DNA of 51,232 bases from positions 1-51,232 of the forward strand of contig NZ_BONC01000059.1 of the NCBI RefSeq assembly GCF_016862515.1. Reading direction: 5' to 3'. The notes below the pieces were generated by a model. That model did no database searches. It saw only the letters and a program-made list of their open reading frames with translations, and was not told the DNA's origin. Every line of letters starts with the position of its first letter. The stretch's first letter is position 1. Shown here one piece after another: positions 1 to 8,411 of this stretch. Position numbers and translations under genes: made by a program. Origin of the DNA: Asanoa iriomotensis (GTDB lineage: Bacteria > Actinomycetota > Actinomycetes > Mycobacteriales > Micromonosporaceae).

Positions 1-20
1 TGGTGGGCCAATTGTGGTTG

Positions 21-734
21 TTAGGGGTGGAGGTTGGCCGCGAGGCGGCCGGAGACCGTGAATTGAGGGCGTGGGTCGGCGGGAGTGGCGCGGACGTTGA
101 GCCAGCGGGGGACCGCTCGCGATGCCGTGCGGGAGCCCGTGGTGACCAGATCGCCGGCGCGGACGGCCTCTCGCCAGCTCACCTCACCCCGCCACAGGTG
201 GGTCATGCAGCGCAAAGTTGTTTCGACCGTGACCGCGACCGGCAGACCCGGGTCGAAGTCGCAGACGTCCGCGTCGTCCGACGCCAGGATCAGCCACCAA
301 CGCTGGCTCTTCGGTTCCACGTCGCCGAGCAGCACGTGCACCACCGTGCGCCCTGGTGGGAGGTCGTCCCGGGCCACCTGGCGGCGCATGTCCCAGAACA
401 GCAGGTGTGGGTCCAGGTCCTCGTCGCCAAGTTCAGGTAGCCAGCGCATCGACCAGTCGCCCAAGCCATCGACAATCTGCTGCAGATCCTTTCCTGCCGG
501 CGTCAGGCGATAGATGACCTTGTTGCCGTCCGGGAAGCGTTCGATCACGCCTACCCGTTCCAACCGCTGCAGGCGTTTGACCAGCAGCGCGGGCGACATG
601 CGGGGGACGCCCCGGCGGATGTCGTTGAAGTGGCGGCTGCCCATCAGGAGTTCGCGGACGATCAAGAGGGTCCAGCGCTCGTCCAGGACCTCCAGCGCCT
701 TCGACACCGGGCAGAACTGATAGTAGGTGCCCAT
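21..734 (-). CDS. HxlR-family winged-helix regulator
   Basis: A transcription regulator of about 237 residues. The first 100 residues match the HxlR winged helix: YYQFCPVSKALEVLDERWT opens the fold, then LLIVRELLMGSRHFNDI and the wing region PDGNKVIYRLTPAGKDL. The remaining 120 residues look like the SCP2-like sterol-carrier domain often fused to this regulator type, which could bind a hydrophobic ligand (family knowledge, not visible as a motif). I chose the ATG at 734 because homologues usually start just before the YYQFCP segment; a GTG at 740 is in the same frame. Neither has a clear ribosome site. The gene is divergent from the methyltransferase at 834, so it probably controls that gene and itself. 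Its upstream neighbour on the other side lies outside the window. Confidence 0.9.
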   Translation of the reverse strand: MGTYYQFCPVSKALEVLDERWTLLIVRELLMGSRHFNDIRRGVPRMSPALLVKRLQRLERVGVIERFPDGNKVIYRLTPAGKDLQQIVDGLGDWSMRWLPELGDEDLDPHLLFWDMRRQVARDDLPPGRTVVHVLLGDVEPKSQRWWLILASDDADVCDFDPGLPVAVTVETTLRCMTHLWRGEVSWREAVRAGDLVTTGSRTASRAVPRWLNVRATPADPRPQFTVSGRLAANLHP

Positions 735-833
735 GCGCACACCGTAAGAGGCCGGCCTAGTACAGAACTAGAACTGGTTGGCTTCACTTCGTGAACTGAC
801 GGACGAACCCGATGGGCGCCCAGCATCGAGGGC
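735..833. promoter_or_regulatory. divergent promoter region with short palindromes
   Basis: This 99-base gap separates the HxlR gene from the methyltransferase. It holds a perfect 5-base inverted repeat, TTCACTTCGTGAA at 783-795, and a CTAG/CTAG pair at 757-760 and 768-771. Either could be the HxlR operator. No convincing -35/-10 pair was found, so this is a positional inference. The stretch 739-748 (ACACCGTAAG) also matches ten bases of the TetR operator at 4741-4753. Confidence 0.3.
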
Positions 834-1835
834 ATGACTGAAATCAAGGAATCTGTCGGCACCATGTTGGGGCTGCTTGCCGGGTACGTCGGCCACCGGA
901 CCGTGGCCACCGGGCTGCGGACCGGGCTCGTCGCCGCGCTCGCGGAAAACGGACCCGCCACCCCCGACCAGCTCGCCGCCACGCTCAAGCTCGATCCCTT
1001 CTACACCTTCGCCTGGTGTCGCGCCGCTTACGGCGCCGGCGTGTGTGATCGCGACGGCGACGTTTACGCGCTCGCGCCGAACCTCGCGACCGTGCTGCTC
1101 GACGACACCTCCCCGGCGTACGTCGGCGGGGTCTTCAAGGTCCTCGAACAGCCTGAGATCTTCGACCGGTTCGAGGCGAGCCTGCCCACCGGCGAGCGGC
1201 TGTGGTGGGACGGCTGCTCGCCCGAGTTCATCGCCGCCGTCGGTGGCACGGGACGTCCCTTCTACCGCCGGCTCGTGCCGGACGGGCTCGGCAAGGTGCC
1301 CGGTCTGAAGGACAAGCTCGAGCAGGGCTGCCGTGTCCTCGACACCGCCTGCGGGTCCGGGCACGGGCTCGTCATGCTCGCGAACGCCTACCCGAACTCC
1401 ACGGTGCACGGTGTCGACGGCGATGCTCACTCCGTCGACGTCGCCTGCCGCACCCTCGCCGAGAACGGGCTGCAGCTCAAGGTCTGGGACAGTCCACTGG
1501 AGAAGCTCACCGTCGACGAGCCCTACGACGTCGTCATCAACAACATCTCCATGCACGAGTGCCGCGACATCGACGCCGTGGCGCGTAACGTCCGGGCCGC
1601 GCTCAAGCCCGGCGGGGTGTTCGTCATCTCCGACTTCCCGTTCGCCGACGACGACGCGGGGCTGCGGACCGTGCCGGGCCGGGTGATGTCCGGCATCCAG
1701 ATCTTCGAAGCGCAGATCGACGACCAGCTACTGCCGCGGCGCGTCTACGACGACCTGCTCGCGCGGCACGGGTTCACGGATCTCGGCTTCGCCGCGATCA
1801 CCCCGATGCATGCCCTGACCTGGGGGTACGCCTAA
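834..1835 (+). CDS. SAM-dependent methyltransferase (class I)
   Basis: A 333-residue protein with a helical N-terminal part (about residues 1-160, winged-helix-like dimerisation region: TPDQLAATLKLDPFYTFAW) and a C-terminal Rossmann methyltransferase domain. Motif I is VLDTACGSGHG, followed by the acidic SAM-ribose position in VHGVDGD and the ALKPGGVFVISDFPF strand typical of class I enzymes. This layout is that of small-molecule methyltransferases with a DNA-binding-like dimerisation domain; the substrate cannot be told. The ATG at 834 follows a short purine run (GAGGG) at a rather tight spacing. It is divergent from the HxlR regulator, which probably controls it. Confidence 0.85.
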   Translation: MTEIKESVGTMLGLLAGYVGHRTVATGLRTGLVAALAENGPATPDQLAATLKLDPFYTFAWCRAAYGAGVCDRDGDVYALAPNLATVLLDDTSPAYVGGVFKVLEQPEIFDRFEASLPTGERLWWDGCSPEFIAAVGGTGRPFYRRLVPDGLGKVPGLKDKLEQGCRVLDTACGSGHGLVMLANAYPNSTVHGVDGDAHSVDVACRTLAENGLQLKVWDSPLEKLTVDEPYDVVINNISMHECRDIDAVARNVRAALKPGGVFVISDFPFADDDAGLRTVPGRVMSGIQIFEAQIDDQLLPRRVYDDLLARHGFTDLGFAAITPMHALTWGYA

Positions 1836-1902
1836 GCAGTAGACCTCCGAGGCATCGGGCTGCGACGATATGCGCACTCTCGATGCAAAAACTGGAGGTG
1901 CT

Positions 1903-3222
1903 GTGCGTATCGTTCGACGAGGTTTCATCACCTTGGCCACAGCGACCGTCCTCGCCGTCACCGCCACTCCGGCGGTGACGGCGACGGCGGCGACCGGCCG
2001 GACGGCCGAATACCGGCCCGTCATCTTCGTGCACGGCAGCGCCGGGTCCGCGTCCCAGTTCGACTCGCAGGCCCGGCGCCTGGCCAGCAACGGCTACCCG
2101 ATCGACCACATCGAGGCACACGAGTACGACTCACCGAACATCGCGACGATCCTGCCGAGTGTCCTCAACGGACTCGACGACCGGATCGCGGCCCTGCGCG
2201 CCCGCACCGGCGCCGACCAGGTCGACATCGTCGGCCACTCGCTCGGCACGTTCGTGATGCAGAGCTACCTGACCAGCTCACCGACCCGCGCCGCCCGGGT
2301 CGCCCACTACGTCAACCTCGACGGCCGCACCGCCACCGCTTTGCCCGGTGGCGTGCCCACGCTGGCGATCTGGGGCGAGGGCGACCAGACCCGCGCGATC
2401 ACCGGTGCGACCAACGTCTACCTGCCCGACCAGTCGCACACCCAGACGGTGTCGTCCGAAGAGTCGTTCCGCGAGATGTTCCGGTTCTTCCGCGGAACGC
2501 CGCCGCGCACCAGCGGCATCCTGCCGGGTCCGCGCGGCACCGCCCGGATCTCTGGCCGCGCGGTGTTGTTCCCGAGCAACGCCGGCGTCACCGACGCGAC
2601 GCTCGAGGTCTATCGGGTCAGCCCGCTGACCGGCCGGCGCCTGTCGAAAGCGCACACCCAGGCACTGACGGGCGACGGCGCGTTCGGCCCGATCAAGCTC
2701 GACGGCCGGCAGCGGTACGAGTTCGCGGTCGTCCGACCCGGCGCGGCCACCCACCACTTCTACTTCCAACCGTTCCTGCGGGACGACGCGTTGGTCCGCC
2801 TGCTCACCAGCCGCCCGGGCGAAGGCCTCGGCGCACTCGTGGAGACCAGCGACCGGCACACCGCGCTGACCGTACAAAGGCAAAAGGAATGGTGGGGTGA
2901 CCAGGGCGCGGCGGGCGACCGCCTCTGGGTCAACGGCACCGACATCCTCAACGCCGCCAACGCGCCGCGGGTCAAGCGGGTCATCGGCATCTTCGCGTTC
3001 GACGCGGGCAGCGACCGCCGCACCGACCTGACCGCGCCGCTGCCGGCGTTCTTCGCACAGACCTTCATCACGGGCATGGACGTCTACATCCCCGCCGCAC
3101 CCAGACACCTGGGCATCGTCTCGATCGTCGTCCGCCAGCGCGGCGACGGCTACGAGTTGGCCAACGTCCCCAATTGGCCTTCGTCCGAACACCGGATCAC
3201 GGTCAACGTCAACGACTTCTAA
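1903..3222 (+). CDS. secreted alpha/beta hydrolase (lipase-like)
   Basis: A 439-residue exported hydrolase. The GTG at 1903 is preceded by GGAGG at 1894-1898 and gives a clean Sec signal peptide (VRRGFITLATATVLAVTA, cleavage near ATAATG); an ATG at 1870 in the same frame has no such support. The catalytic domain shows the oxyanion strand VIFVHGSAGS, the nucleophile elbow GHSLG, an acid in IWGEGDQ and a histidine in LPDQSHTQ. About 230 residues follow the catalytic domain, beta-rich by appearance, resembling the extra C-terminal domain of some bacterial and archaeal lipases (inference). Likely substrates are esters or acylglycerols outside the cell. Confidence 0.85.
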   Translation: MRIVRRGFITLATATVLAVTATPAVTATAATGRTAEYRPVIFVHGSAGSASQFDSQARRLASNGYPIDHIEAHEYDSPNIATILPSVLNGLDDRIAALRARTGADQVDIVGHSLGTFVMQSYLTSSPTRAARVAHYVNLDGRTATALPGGVPTLAIWGEGDQTRAITGATNVYLPDQSHTQTVSSEESFREMFRFFRGTPPRTSGILPGPRGTARISGRAVLFPSNAGVTDATLEVYRVSPLTGRRLSKAHTQALTGDGAFGPIKLDGRQRYEFAVVRPGAATHHFYFQPFLRDDALVRLLTSRPGEGLGALVETSDRHTALTVQRQKEWWGDQGAAGDRLWVNGTDILNAANAPRVKRVIGIFAFDAGSDRRTDLTAPLPAFFAQTFITGMDVYIPAAPRHLGIVSIVVRQRGDGYELANVPNWPSSEHRITVNVNDF

Positions 3223-3231
3223 CGTGTACGG

Positions 3232-4047
3232 GTGATCAGCGCGCAGGTCGTCGCACCCACCGGTGAGCTGGAGCGATCCGGTGGGAGCGCCGACCCGCGC
3301 ACCCGGTTCCAGGTCGCCTCGGTGAGCAAGACGTTCGCCGCCGCGGTGACGCTGATGCTGGTCGACCGGGGCACGCTGCGGCTGGGCGACCCGGTGTTGC
3401 CGGGCGTGACCGTGCATCACCTGCTCAGCCACACGTCAGGGTTGGGGCAGTTCAGGGACATGCCGAGCCTCGACCTCGCCGCCGGCCGGGTCAGCCGCGA
3501 CCTCATCCGGCAGGAACCGCTGCTCGACCCGCCGGGCACCCGCTGGCGCTACAGCAGTCCCGGCTACATCCTGCTGGGCGAGGTCATCGAGCACGCCGCG
3601 CACGCGCCCTATCCGGACGTCCTGCGGGAACTGGTGATCGGGCCCCTCGGCCTGACCGACACGGTGGTCGGTGTGCGCCCGGTCGAGCGGGTGGCGGCCG
3701 GCCACCGCGACGGGCAACCGATCCGGGAATGGGATCTCGCCGCGTTGACCGGCACCGGCGACATCTGGTCGACGGTCGGCGACCTCACCCGGTTCGCCCG
3801 CACCCTCGACCCCGGCGTCCTCGACCGGTTGCGGCAACCACAGGCAACGTTGACCGAGCCCGACGAGGACGGCCTGACCCACTACGGCTACGGCCTCTAC
3901 GTGGGCAACGGGCTCGCCTTGCACTCCGGCGACAACCCCGGCTTCCGCTCGGTGTTGGCTTGGCTTCCGGACGGCCGCGTCGCCGCGGTGCTGAGCAACG
4001 ACGAGGCCGACGCCGACCCGCGAGCGGTGCTACGCGACCTGATCTAG
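3232..4047 (+). CDS. serine hydrolase of the beta-lactamase/DD-peptidase fold
   Basis: A 271-residue protein of the class C beta-lactamase-like family. The SxxK motif is SVSK in FQVASVSKTFAA, the tyrosine motif is YSS in WRYSSPGYILLGE, and the third motif is HSGD in ALHSGDNPGF. It is shorter than most family members (usually 330 or more) because little precedes the SxxK. No signal peptide is seen, so it is probably cytoplasmic. It begins at a GTG 10 bases after the lipase stop, suggesting co-transcription. Its 3' end overlaps the convergent TetR gene by 18 bases. Substrate unknown: esterase, amidase or D-amino-peptidase are all possible. Confidence 0.8.
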   Translation: MISAQVVAPTGELERSGGSADPRTRFQVASVSKTFAAAVTLMLVDRGTLRLGDPVLPGVTVHHLLSHTSGLGQFRDMPSLDLAAGRVSRDLIRQEPLLDPPGTRWRYSSPGYILLGEVIEHAAHAPYPDVLRELVIGPLGLTDTVVGVRPVERVAAGHRDGQPIREWDLAALTGTGDIWSTVGDLTRFARTLDPGVLDRLRQPQATLTEPDEDGLTHYGYGLYVGNGLALHSGDNPGFRSVLAWLPDGRVAAVLSNDEADADPRAVLRDLI

Positions 4048-4692
4048 GGCCGCGTACCCGGCGAGCAGGATGTCGATCGCCTGCGTGAAGCGGTGATCGA
4101 AGTCCAGGCCCGCGCGCGTCGCGAGGATCTCGGTCAGGTTGGGGAACTCAGCCGGGTCCAGTTCGCCGGCGCGGTCGTCGAGGTTGGGTTCGGAACCCTC
4201 GTGCCCGGGAGTCTGGCCGGCCTCGGCGAGCGTGTGCCCGATCGTGAACGTGGCGATCACGTTGACGATGTCCATGGCCCGGCCCAGGGGTACGCCCGCC
4301 GCGCGCATCCCGGCCAGCCAGCGCTCCGACATCCGCAGGGCATCCGGCGAGTTGACCGGGCGCGTGCCGGCCAGCGGCAGCACGCCGGGGTGGGCCAGCA
4401 GCGCGCCGCGCAACTGATGGGCGAACTCACGCATCCACGGCACCCAGTCACCCGGCGCGGGGTCGGCGAGCCCGCTGAAGGCGATCTCCATGACCCGGTC
4501 GACCAGCCCGTCGAGCAGCGCGTCCTTGTTGGGCACGTAGTTGTAGAGCGTCATCGCCTCGACGCCCAGCGCGGCGCCGAGCTTGCGCATCGACAACGCG
4601 GGCAGGCCGTGACTGTCCAGATAGTCCAGTGCTGCGTCGAACACCAGCTCCCGACTCAGCCCGGCCTTCGCACCGGCCCGGCGTTCAGCCAC
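4030..4692 (-). CDS. TetR/AcrR-family repressor
   Basis: A 220-residue regulator. The N-terminal helix-turn-helix is clear (LPALSMRKLGAALGVEAMT then LYNYVPNKDALLDGLVD). The C-terminal part resembles the TetR class C-terminal ligand domain (FAHQLRGALLAHPGVLPL). The GTG start at 4692 has an AAGGGGTG ribosome site upstream. It is divergent from the small membrane-protein gene at 4769, and the gap holds two copies of a palindromic site. By family rules it represses that gene and itself until a small molecule binds. The C-terminal end overlaps the serine hydrolase gene tail to tail. Confidence 0.92.
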   Translation of the reverse strand: MAERRAGAKAGLSRELVFDAALDYLDSHGLPALSMRKLGAALGVEAMTLYNYVPNKDALLDGLVDRVMEIAFSGLADPAPGDWVPWMREFAHQLRGALLAHPGVLPLAGTRPVNSPDALRMSERWLAGMRAAGVPLGRAMDIVNVIATFTIGHTLAEAGQTPGHEGSEPNLDDRAGELDPAEFPNLTEILATRAGLDFDHRFTQAIDILLAGYAALDQVA

Positions 4693-4709
4693 GCCACCAC
4701 CCCTTGACG

Positions 4710-4756
4710 ATTCTTACGGTGTAAGTCAGGCTAGCAGAAACTTACACCGTAAGAAT
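4710..4756. promoter_or_regulatory. twin TetR operators between divergent genes
   Basis: Two 13-base imperfect palindromes, CTTACGGTGTAAG at 4713-4725 and CTTACACCGTAAG at 4741-4753, are exact reverse complements of each other. The match extends to 17 bases on each side (4710-4726 against 4740-4756), so the gap as a whole is also a large inverted repeat. Each half has CTTAC/GTAAG arms with a 3-base centre, the usual shape of a TetR dimer site. The right copy lies just before the ribosome site of the membrane-protein gene; the left copy lies just before the TetR start. Binding would shut both genes. Confidence 0.85.
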
Positions 4757-4768
4757 GGAGTCGCCGAG

Positions 4769-5236
4769 ATGCTCGCCCTGGCCCTCACGCTGATCCTGGC
4801 CGCCGTCGCGTACTTCCTGGTCACGACGTTGATCGACCTGTTCCCGCTGAACAACGTGCGCGCCGCCACCCGCGCCGAGCAACGCACCGAGGTCGCGATC
4901 AACGCACCGATCATGGCGCTGCCCGCGGTCTTGCTGGGCCTGGGCGCGGCGCTGCACACCCCGGCGCTGGGGTATGTCGCCGGCTCGCTGGAACTGCTGG
5001 TCACCCTCGGCGGCGTGCTGCTCTGGTGGCTGCCCTACCTGACCGGCGTGACGGTGCCATGGGCCACCGCCGGCACGGGCGTGACCTGGGCGGACCTGCA
5101 CGCCCGCACCTACGCGCGCACGCTGACCGTGCTGCCGAGAATCGGCGACCGCCCACGCCCCAACTTGGAACACATGATCCTGCACGCCCTGCTGCTCGCG
5201 GCCGCCCTCACCACCTTCGCGGCAGCCGGCGCTTAG
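4769..5236 (+). CDS. small integral membrane protein under TetR control
   Basis: A 155-residue protein with about four hydrophobic segments: an N-terminal one (MLALALTLILAAVAYFLVTT), one near ALPAVLLGLGAAL, one near LVTLGGVLLWWLPYL and one at the C-terminus (ILHALLLAAALTTFAAAG). I do not recognise the family. The ATG at 4769 has GGAG at 4757-4760. The gene is divergent from the TetR repressor with an operator against its ribosome site, so it is probably the repressor's main target; small membrane proteins in this position often concern export or detoxification, but nothing in the sequence proves it. Its stop overlaps the convergent caspase gene's stop by 4 bases. Confidence 0.75.
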   Translation: MLALALTLILAAVAYFLVTTLIDLFPLNNVRAATRAEQRTEVAINAPIMALPAVLLGLGAALHTPALGYVAGSLELLVTLGGVLLWWLPYLTGVTVPWATAGTGVTWADLHARTYARTLTVLPRIGDRPRPNLEHMILHALLLAAALTTFAAAGA

Positions 5237-7176
5237 ATCGCGAGAAGCTGGACCACGCCGTCGTTACCACCGCTAGCCAAAAACCGGCCGTCCGGGCTGA
5301 AGGCGACGGCGTTGGCGCCTCCGCTGTGTGTCGTCAAGGGCGAGTGGAACGCTTCCAACGTCGCGCTGTGGTGTAGATGGACGTGGCCATCGCGGCTGGT
5401 GGCCGCAAGCCACACACCATTCAAGCTGAAGGCCAGGGAGGTGACCCACTCGCCGAGCTCAACGGTCGCGATTGGCGGCTGCCTGTTGTCGGCGCTGGTT
5501 TGCCACAGGCGCACAGTCCGATCGCGGCCGCCGCTGGCGAGGAGCTGACCGGAGGGGTGGTATGCGACTGCGAGGACATCGTCGGTGTGGCTGCGTAGCG
5601 GCCGCGAATCCGAACCGTCTCTGATCAGGACGGCCTGCTCGTTGCAGCCGAGGGCGAATCCGGCGCCGAGCGGATGAAAGGCGATGCTGTTGATGCCCTG
5701 CCGCCCGATGAAGAGCGTCGCGTGCTTCGGGATCCGCGAACGGTGATCCCATAAGCGAACCTTGCCGTCGTCGCCTGCGCTCGCGAGGTCTCCGCCTGGT
5801 GTGAAGACCACAGAGCGCACCGAGCCCTGGTGCGTCCAGGCCTGGGACGGCCAAGGCGGGTGCAAGAGCTTTCGCTGCGGAACATTCCATAGTCGAACGG
5901 TGTGGTCATCGCCGCCCGTGGCGATGCGGTCGCCACGAGGACTGAATGCGATGGTCGAGATAAATTCGTCGTCGCTGCGAAGTTTGTCGCCAACCGGTTC
6001 GCCTGACTTGACGTCGAAGAACGCAACCACGTTGGCGGCCGCCGCGGCGAGCAGCTGTCCGCTGGGGCTGAACGCCAAGGCGTTGATTCGGCCCGGAAAA
6101 CCTTTCCGGAGCGAGCGGCTCTCGGGCTGAGGCCGAGGAGAAGGCGGCGGCTGCTGCGGTGGCACCGGGGGTGCAGCCGCCGGGACGGACGGTGCTTCTC
6201 CCAACAACTCCCGCGCGAGGCGCGCCACCGCCGGCGCGTCCTGCGAGGCGACGACCTGGAGGGCCTGGCGGGCGGCCAGGACGAGACCTGGATCCTCGGC
6301 GGTCAGCATCTCCGCGAGCGACTCCACCGCGCCCCGGCGCACGTTGGGCAACGGGCTGTCCAAGGCGGCGCGCAAAGCCTCCGGTAATTGGGCGGCCACG
6401 ACCGCTACGCCGCGCGGGCTGCGGGCCAGGATGATTTCCTCTTCGCCGCCGTACAGCCAACGTTGCGGGTTCTGCCTCGACGCCACCCGCTCCGCGGCAT
6501 ACAGGAAGGCGTCCTCGACTGAGACGTAGCCGTCGCCGTCGCGGTCGGCCTCTCCGGTCCGCAGACCTTCGACCAGTGCCGACGTGAACACGGAGCCCGG
6601 CTTGGGACCGTCGGACAGCGGTTCGCCTTCGAACGAATACTCCGTCGACCGCGAGGCTGTCAGCACCGCTCGGCCGCGTCCGGCGCCGCCCAGCCGCCGG
6701 TCGAGCTCCAAGTCCGTGGCGCCCTTCCCGGCGAACGCGCCGCTGAAACAGCAATCGAGGATGAGCACCTGGCGCCGTGCCGCGCACTCGTCCATTGCTT
6801 CCAGCAGCCACTCCGACTCGATCGCGGTCGCGCGCAGGTGTGCCTTCTCCGTGTCGGCAGCCGCGAAGTAGAGCCGACCGCGCGGACTCAGCAGCCCATG
6901 GCAGCTCAGGTAGACGAGCACCAGGTCGTCGCGGCCGCACTCGGCGAGAAAGACACTGACGGTGCGACGGATCTCGTGCTCCCGCGCGTCGACCAACGAC
7001 GTCACGTCGAAGCCGCCGATGCCCTCGTGCGTCAGCACCTCGACCATGCCCTGTGCGTCCGTCGCGGGTGCCCGGAGTTGGGTGATCTCCGGGTCGGCGT
7101 ATGCGCCGGTGGCGACGACGAGGGCCCGTCGCGTGCCGGGCGGCCGCGGCGCCGACGCTCTCATGCGAGACATCAT
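5233..7176 (-). CDS. caspase-like protease with WD40 propeller
   Basis: A 647-residue cytoplasmic protein in four parts. Residues 16-235 form a caspase-fold (peptidase C14) domain with the catalytic His93 in LSCHGLL and Cys143 in LDCCFSG. Inside it, residues 211-222 (DRDGDGYVSVED) read as an EF-hand-type calcium loop. Residues about 260-330 are helical and HEAT-like. A proline-rich linker (PPVPPQQPPPSPRP) leads to seven WD40 repeats, each with an AFSP-type strand and a GG-D--VRLW end, enough for one closed propeller. Bacterial caspase homologues of this type are linked to signalling and conflict or cell-death modules. Start is uncertain: ATGs at 7176, 7173 and 7164 all fit. It lies 36 bases after the LacI gene. 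Confidence 0.88.
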   Translation of the reverse strand: MMSRMRASAPRPPGTRRALVVATGAYADPEITQLRAPATDAQGMVEVLTHEGIGGFDVTSLVDAREHEIRRTVSVFLAECGRDDLVLVYLSCHGLLSPRGRLYFAAADTEKAHLRATAIESEWLLEAMDECAARRQVLILDCCFSGAFAGKGATDLELDRRLGGAGRGRAVLTASRSTEYSFEGEPLSDGPKPGSVFTSALVEGLRTGEADRDGDGYVSVEDAFLYAAERVASRQNPQRWLYGGEEEIILARSPRGVAVVAAQLPEALRAALDSPLPNVRRGAVESLAEMLTAEDPGLVLAARQALQVVASQDAPAVARLARELLGEAPSVPAAAPPVPPQQPPPSPRPQPESRSLRKGFPGRINALAFSPSGQLLAAAAANVVAFFDVKSGEPVGDKLRSDDEFISTIAFSPRGDRIATGGDDHTVRLWNVPQRKLLHPPWPSQAWTHQGSVRSVVFTPGGDLASAGDDGKVRLWDHRSRIPKHATLFIGRQGINSIAFHPLGAGFALGCNEQAVLIRDGSDSRPLRSHTDDVLAVAYHPSGQLLASGGRDRTVRLWQTSADNRQPPIATVELGEWVTSLAFSLNGVWLAATSRDGHVHLHHSATLEAFHSPLTTHSGGANAVAFSPDGRFLASGGNDGVVQLLAI

Positions 7177-7212
7177 TTCGTGGGCGCTCGACGGGTGCAG
7201 CCCTCCGGTCGG

Positions 7213-8265
7213 TCAGGCCGTCGGTTCGGCCGGACGAGGCTGAGGAACCGTCGTGGGCACCGTGGACTCGCGGATGACCAGCCGGCAGGGTTGGCGGACC
7301 ACGCCGGCCGAGGGGGTGCCGTCGAGGGCGGCGAACAGGTGCTCGACCGCCGTCGCGCCGAGTTGTTCCAGGTTTAGGTCCACGGTGGTCAGTGGGGGGC
7401 GGCAGTCCGTGGCGAAGTCCTCCCAGTTGTCGTAACCCACGATCGCTACGTCGTCCGGGATGCGGCGGCCGAGGTCCAGCAGGGTTTGTGAGACGCCCGT
7501 GGCGATCTGGTCGTTGCCGCAGAAGATCGCGTCGATGGACGGTTCGGCGCTGAGCAGCATCCGGGCCGCGTGGCGGCCCCAGCGTTGTGACCACTCGCCG
7601 AACAGCGGGTCGGTGCCGGCCAGCGACAGGCCGTGCTCGGCGAGCACCGCGCGCATGCCGGTCGCGCGGTCGCGCGCCGCGCGGTAGCCGTGCGGCCCGG
7701 TGACGTGCGCGATCCGCCGGCGGCCGAGGGCGACCAGGTGCTCCACAGCCAGCCGGGCGCCGCCCTCGTCGTCGGCCAGCAGCGAGAAGTCGCCCGGGTC
7801 CGTGCTCTCGCCGTACACGTAGACCACCGGGACCGGGATCTCGCGGGTCAGCGACGGGCGGATGTCGTTGCTGTCGCCCAGCACGATGAAGCCGTCGACC
7901 CGGCGGGCCAGCAAGGTGCGGATGTAGTGCTGGCGGCGGATCGCGTCGCCGCGGGCGTCGCAGAGCAGCACCGACATCTGCTCGTTGCCGAGCGCGTTCT
8001 CGGCGCCGAGCAGGATCGGGATCGAGAACCGGCCGCCTAGCTCGTCGGTGAGCAGGCCGATGGTCCGCGTGCGGCCGACGATCAGGCCCCGGGCCAACGC
8101 GTTGGGCTGGAACGACAGCTCGCTCGCGGCCTGCAGCACCCGCTGCCGGGTCGCCGCGGCCACCTGGGCGCGGTCGTTGAGCGCCTTCGATGCCGTGGCG
8201 ACCGAGACGCCCGCCCGCCGCGCGACGTCGGACAACGTCACGGCCTGCGTGCGGTGCCGTCCCAT
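7213..8265 (-). CDS. LacI-family repressor of the arabinoglycan locus
   Basis: A 350-residue regulator with the LacI helix-turn-helix at the N-terminus (VTLSDVARRAGVSVATASKA then LNDRAQVAAATRQRVLQAA and the hinge helix PNALARGL) and a periplasmic-binding-like sugar domain (GLLTDELGGRFSIPILLGAE; later DAIFCGNDQIATGVSQTL). It is divergent from the cytoplasmic GH127 gene and the intergenic region holds two related palindromes, one covering its own ribosome site. By family and position it represses the GH127/transporter/secreted-enzyme operon and itself, released by an arabinose-containing sugar (inference). The caspase gene follows it closely on the same strand. Confidence 0.93.
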   Translation of the reverse strand: MGRHRTQAVTLSDVARRAGVSVATASKALNDRAQVAAATRQRVLQAASELSFQPNALARGLIVGRTRTIGLLTDELGGRFSIPILLGAENALGNEQMSVLLCDARGDAIRRQHYIRTLLARRVDGFIVLGDSNDIRPSLTREIPVPVVYVYGESTDPGDFSLLADDEGGARLAVEHLVALGRRRIAHVTGPHGYRAARDRATGMRAVLAEHGLSLAGTDPLFGEWSQRWGRHAARMLLSAEPSIDAIFCGNDQIATGVSQTLLDLGRRIPDDVAIVGYDNWEDFATDCRPPLTTVDLNLEQLGATAVEHLFAALDGTPSAGVVRQPCRLVIRESTVPTTVPQPRPAEPTA

Positions 8266-8369
8266 GGAGAAAACCTTTCGCCGACGTTTTCTGGTGCTGC
8301 CGGCAACGTATCAGCCGGATGCGGGTTTGCGCGCCGGCCGATTTGGCATCTTGCCGAAAAGGTTTTCGG
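8266..8369. promoter_or_regulatory. LacI-type operators, two sites
   Basis: Site 1 reads GAAAACCTTTCG on the plus strand at 8269-8280, a few bases from the LacI start. Site 2 is CCGAAAAGGTTTTCGG at 8354-8369, 42 bases before the GH127 GTG. Read in one direction they share CGAAA(A)GGTTTTC. Site 2 is palindromic except for its two central bases. A further GTTTTC at 8286-8291 pairs with GAAAAC at 8269-8274. A CGAAA/TTTCG core is common for LacI regulators of plant-cell-wall sugar genes in actinomycetes. Promoter elements could not be placed with confidence. Confidence 0.65.
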
Positions 8370-8411
8370 GGTCCAGAGTGAGCGCCATCACGAAACCTGG
8401 AGGTAACAACG

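Noticed and set aside
1870-1902. Upstream ATG for the lipase-like gene
   Set aside because: No ribosome site, and it would spoil the signal peptide; the GTG at 1903 has GGAGG at a good distance.
5233-8265. Caspase plus LacI as a defence operon
   Set aside because: The LacI gene has its own operators and target on the other side; the 36-base gap may reflect simple neighbourhood. No other defence gene is near.
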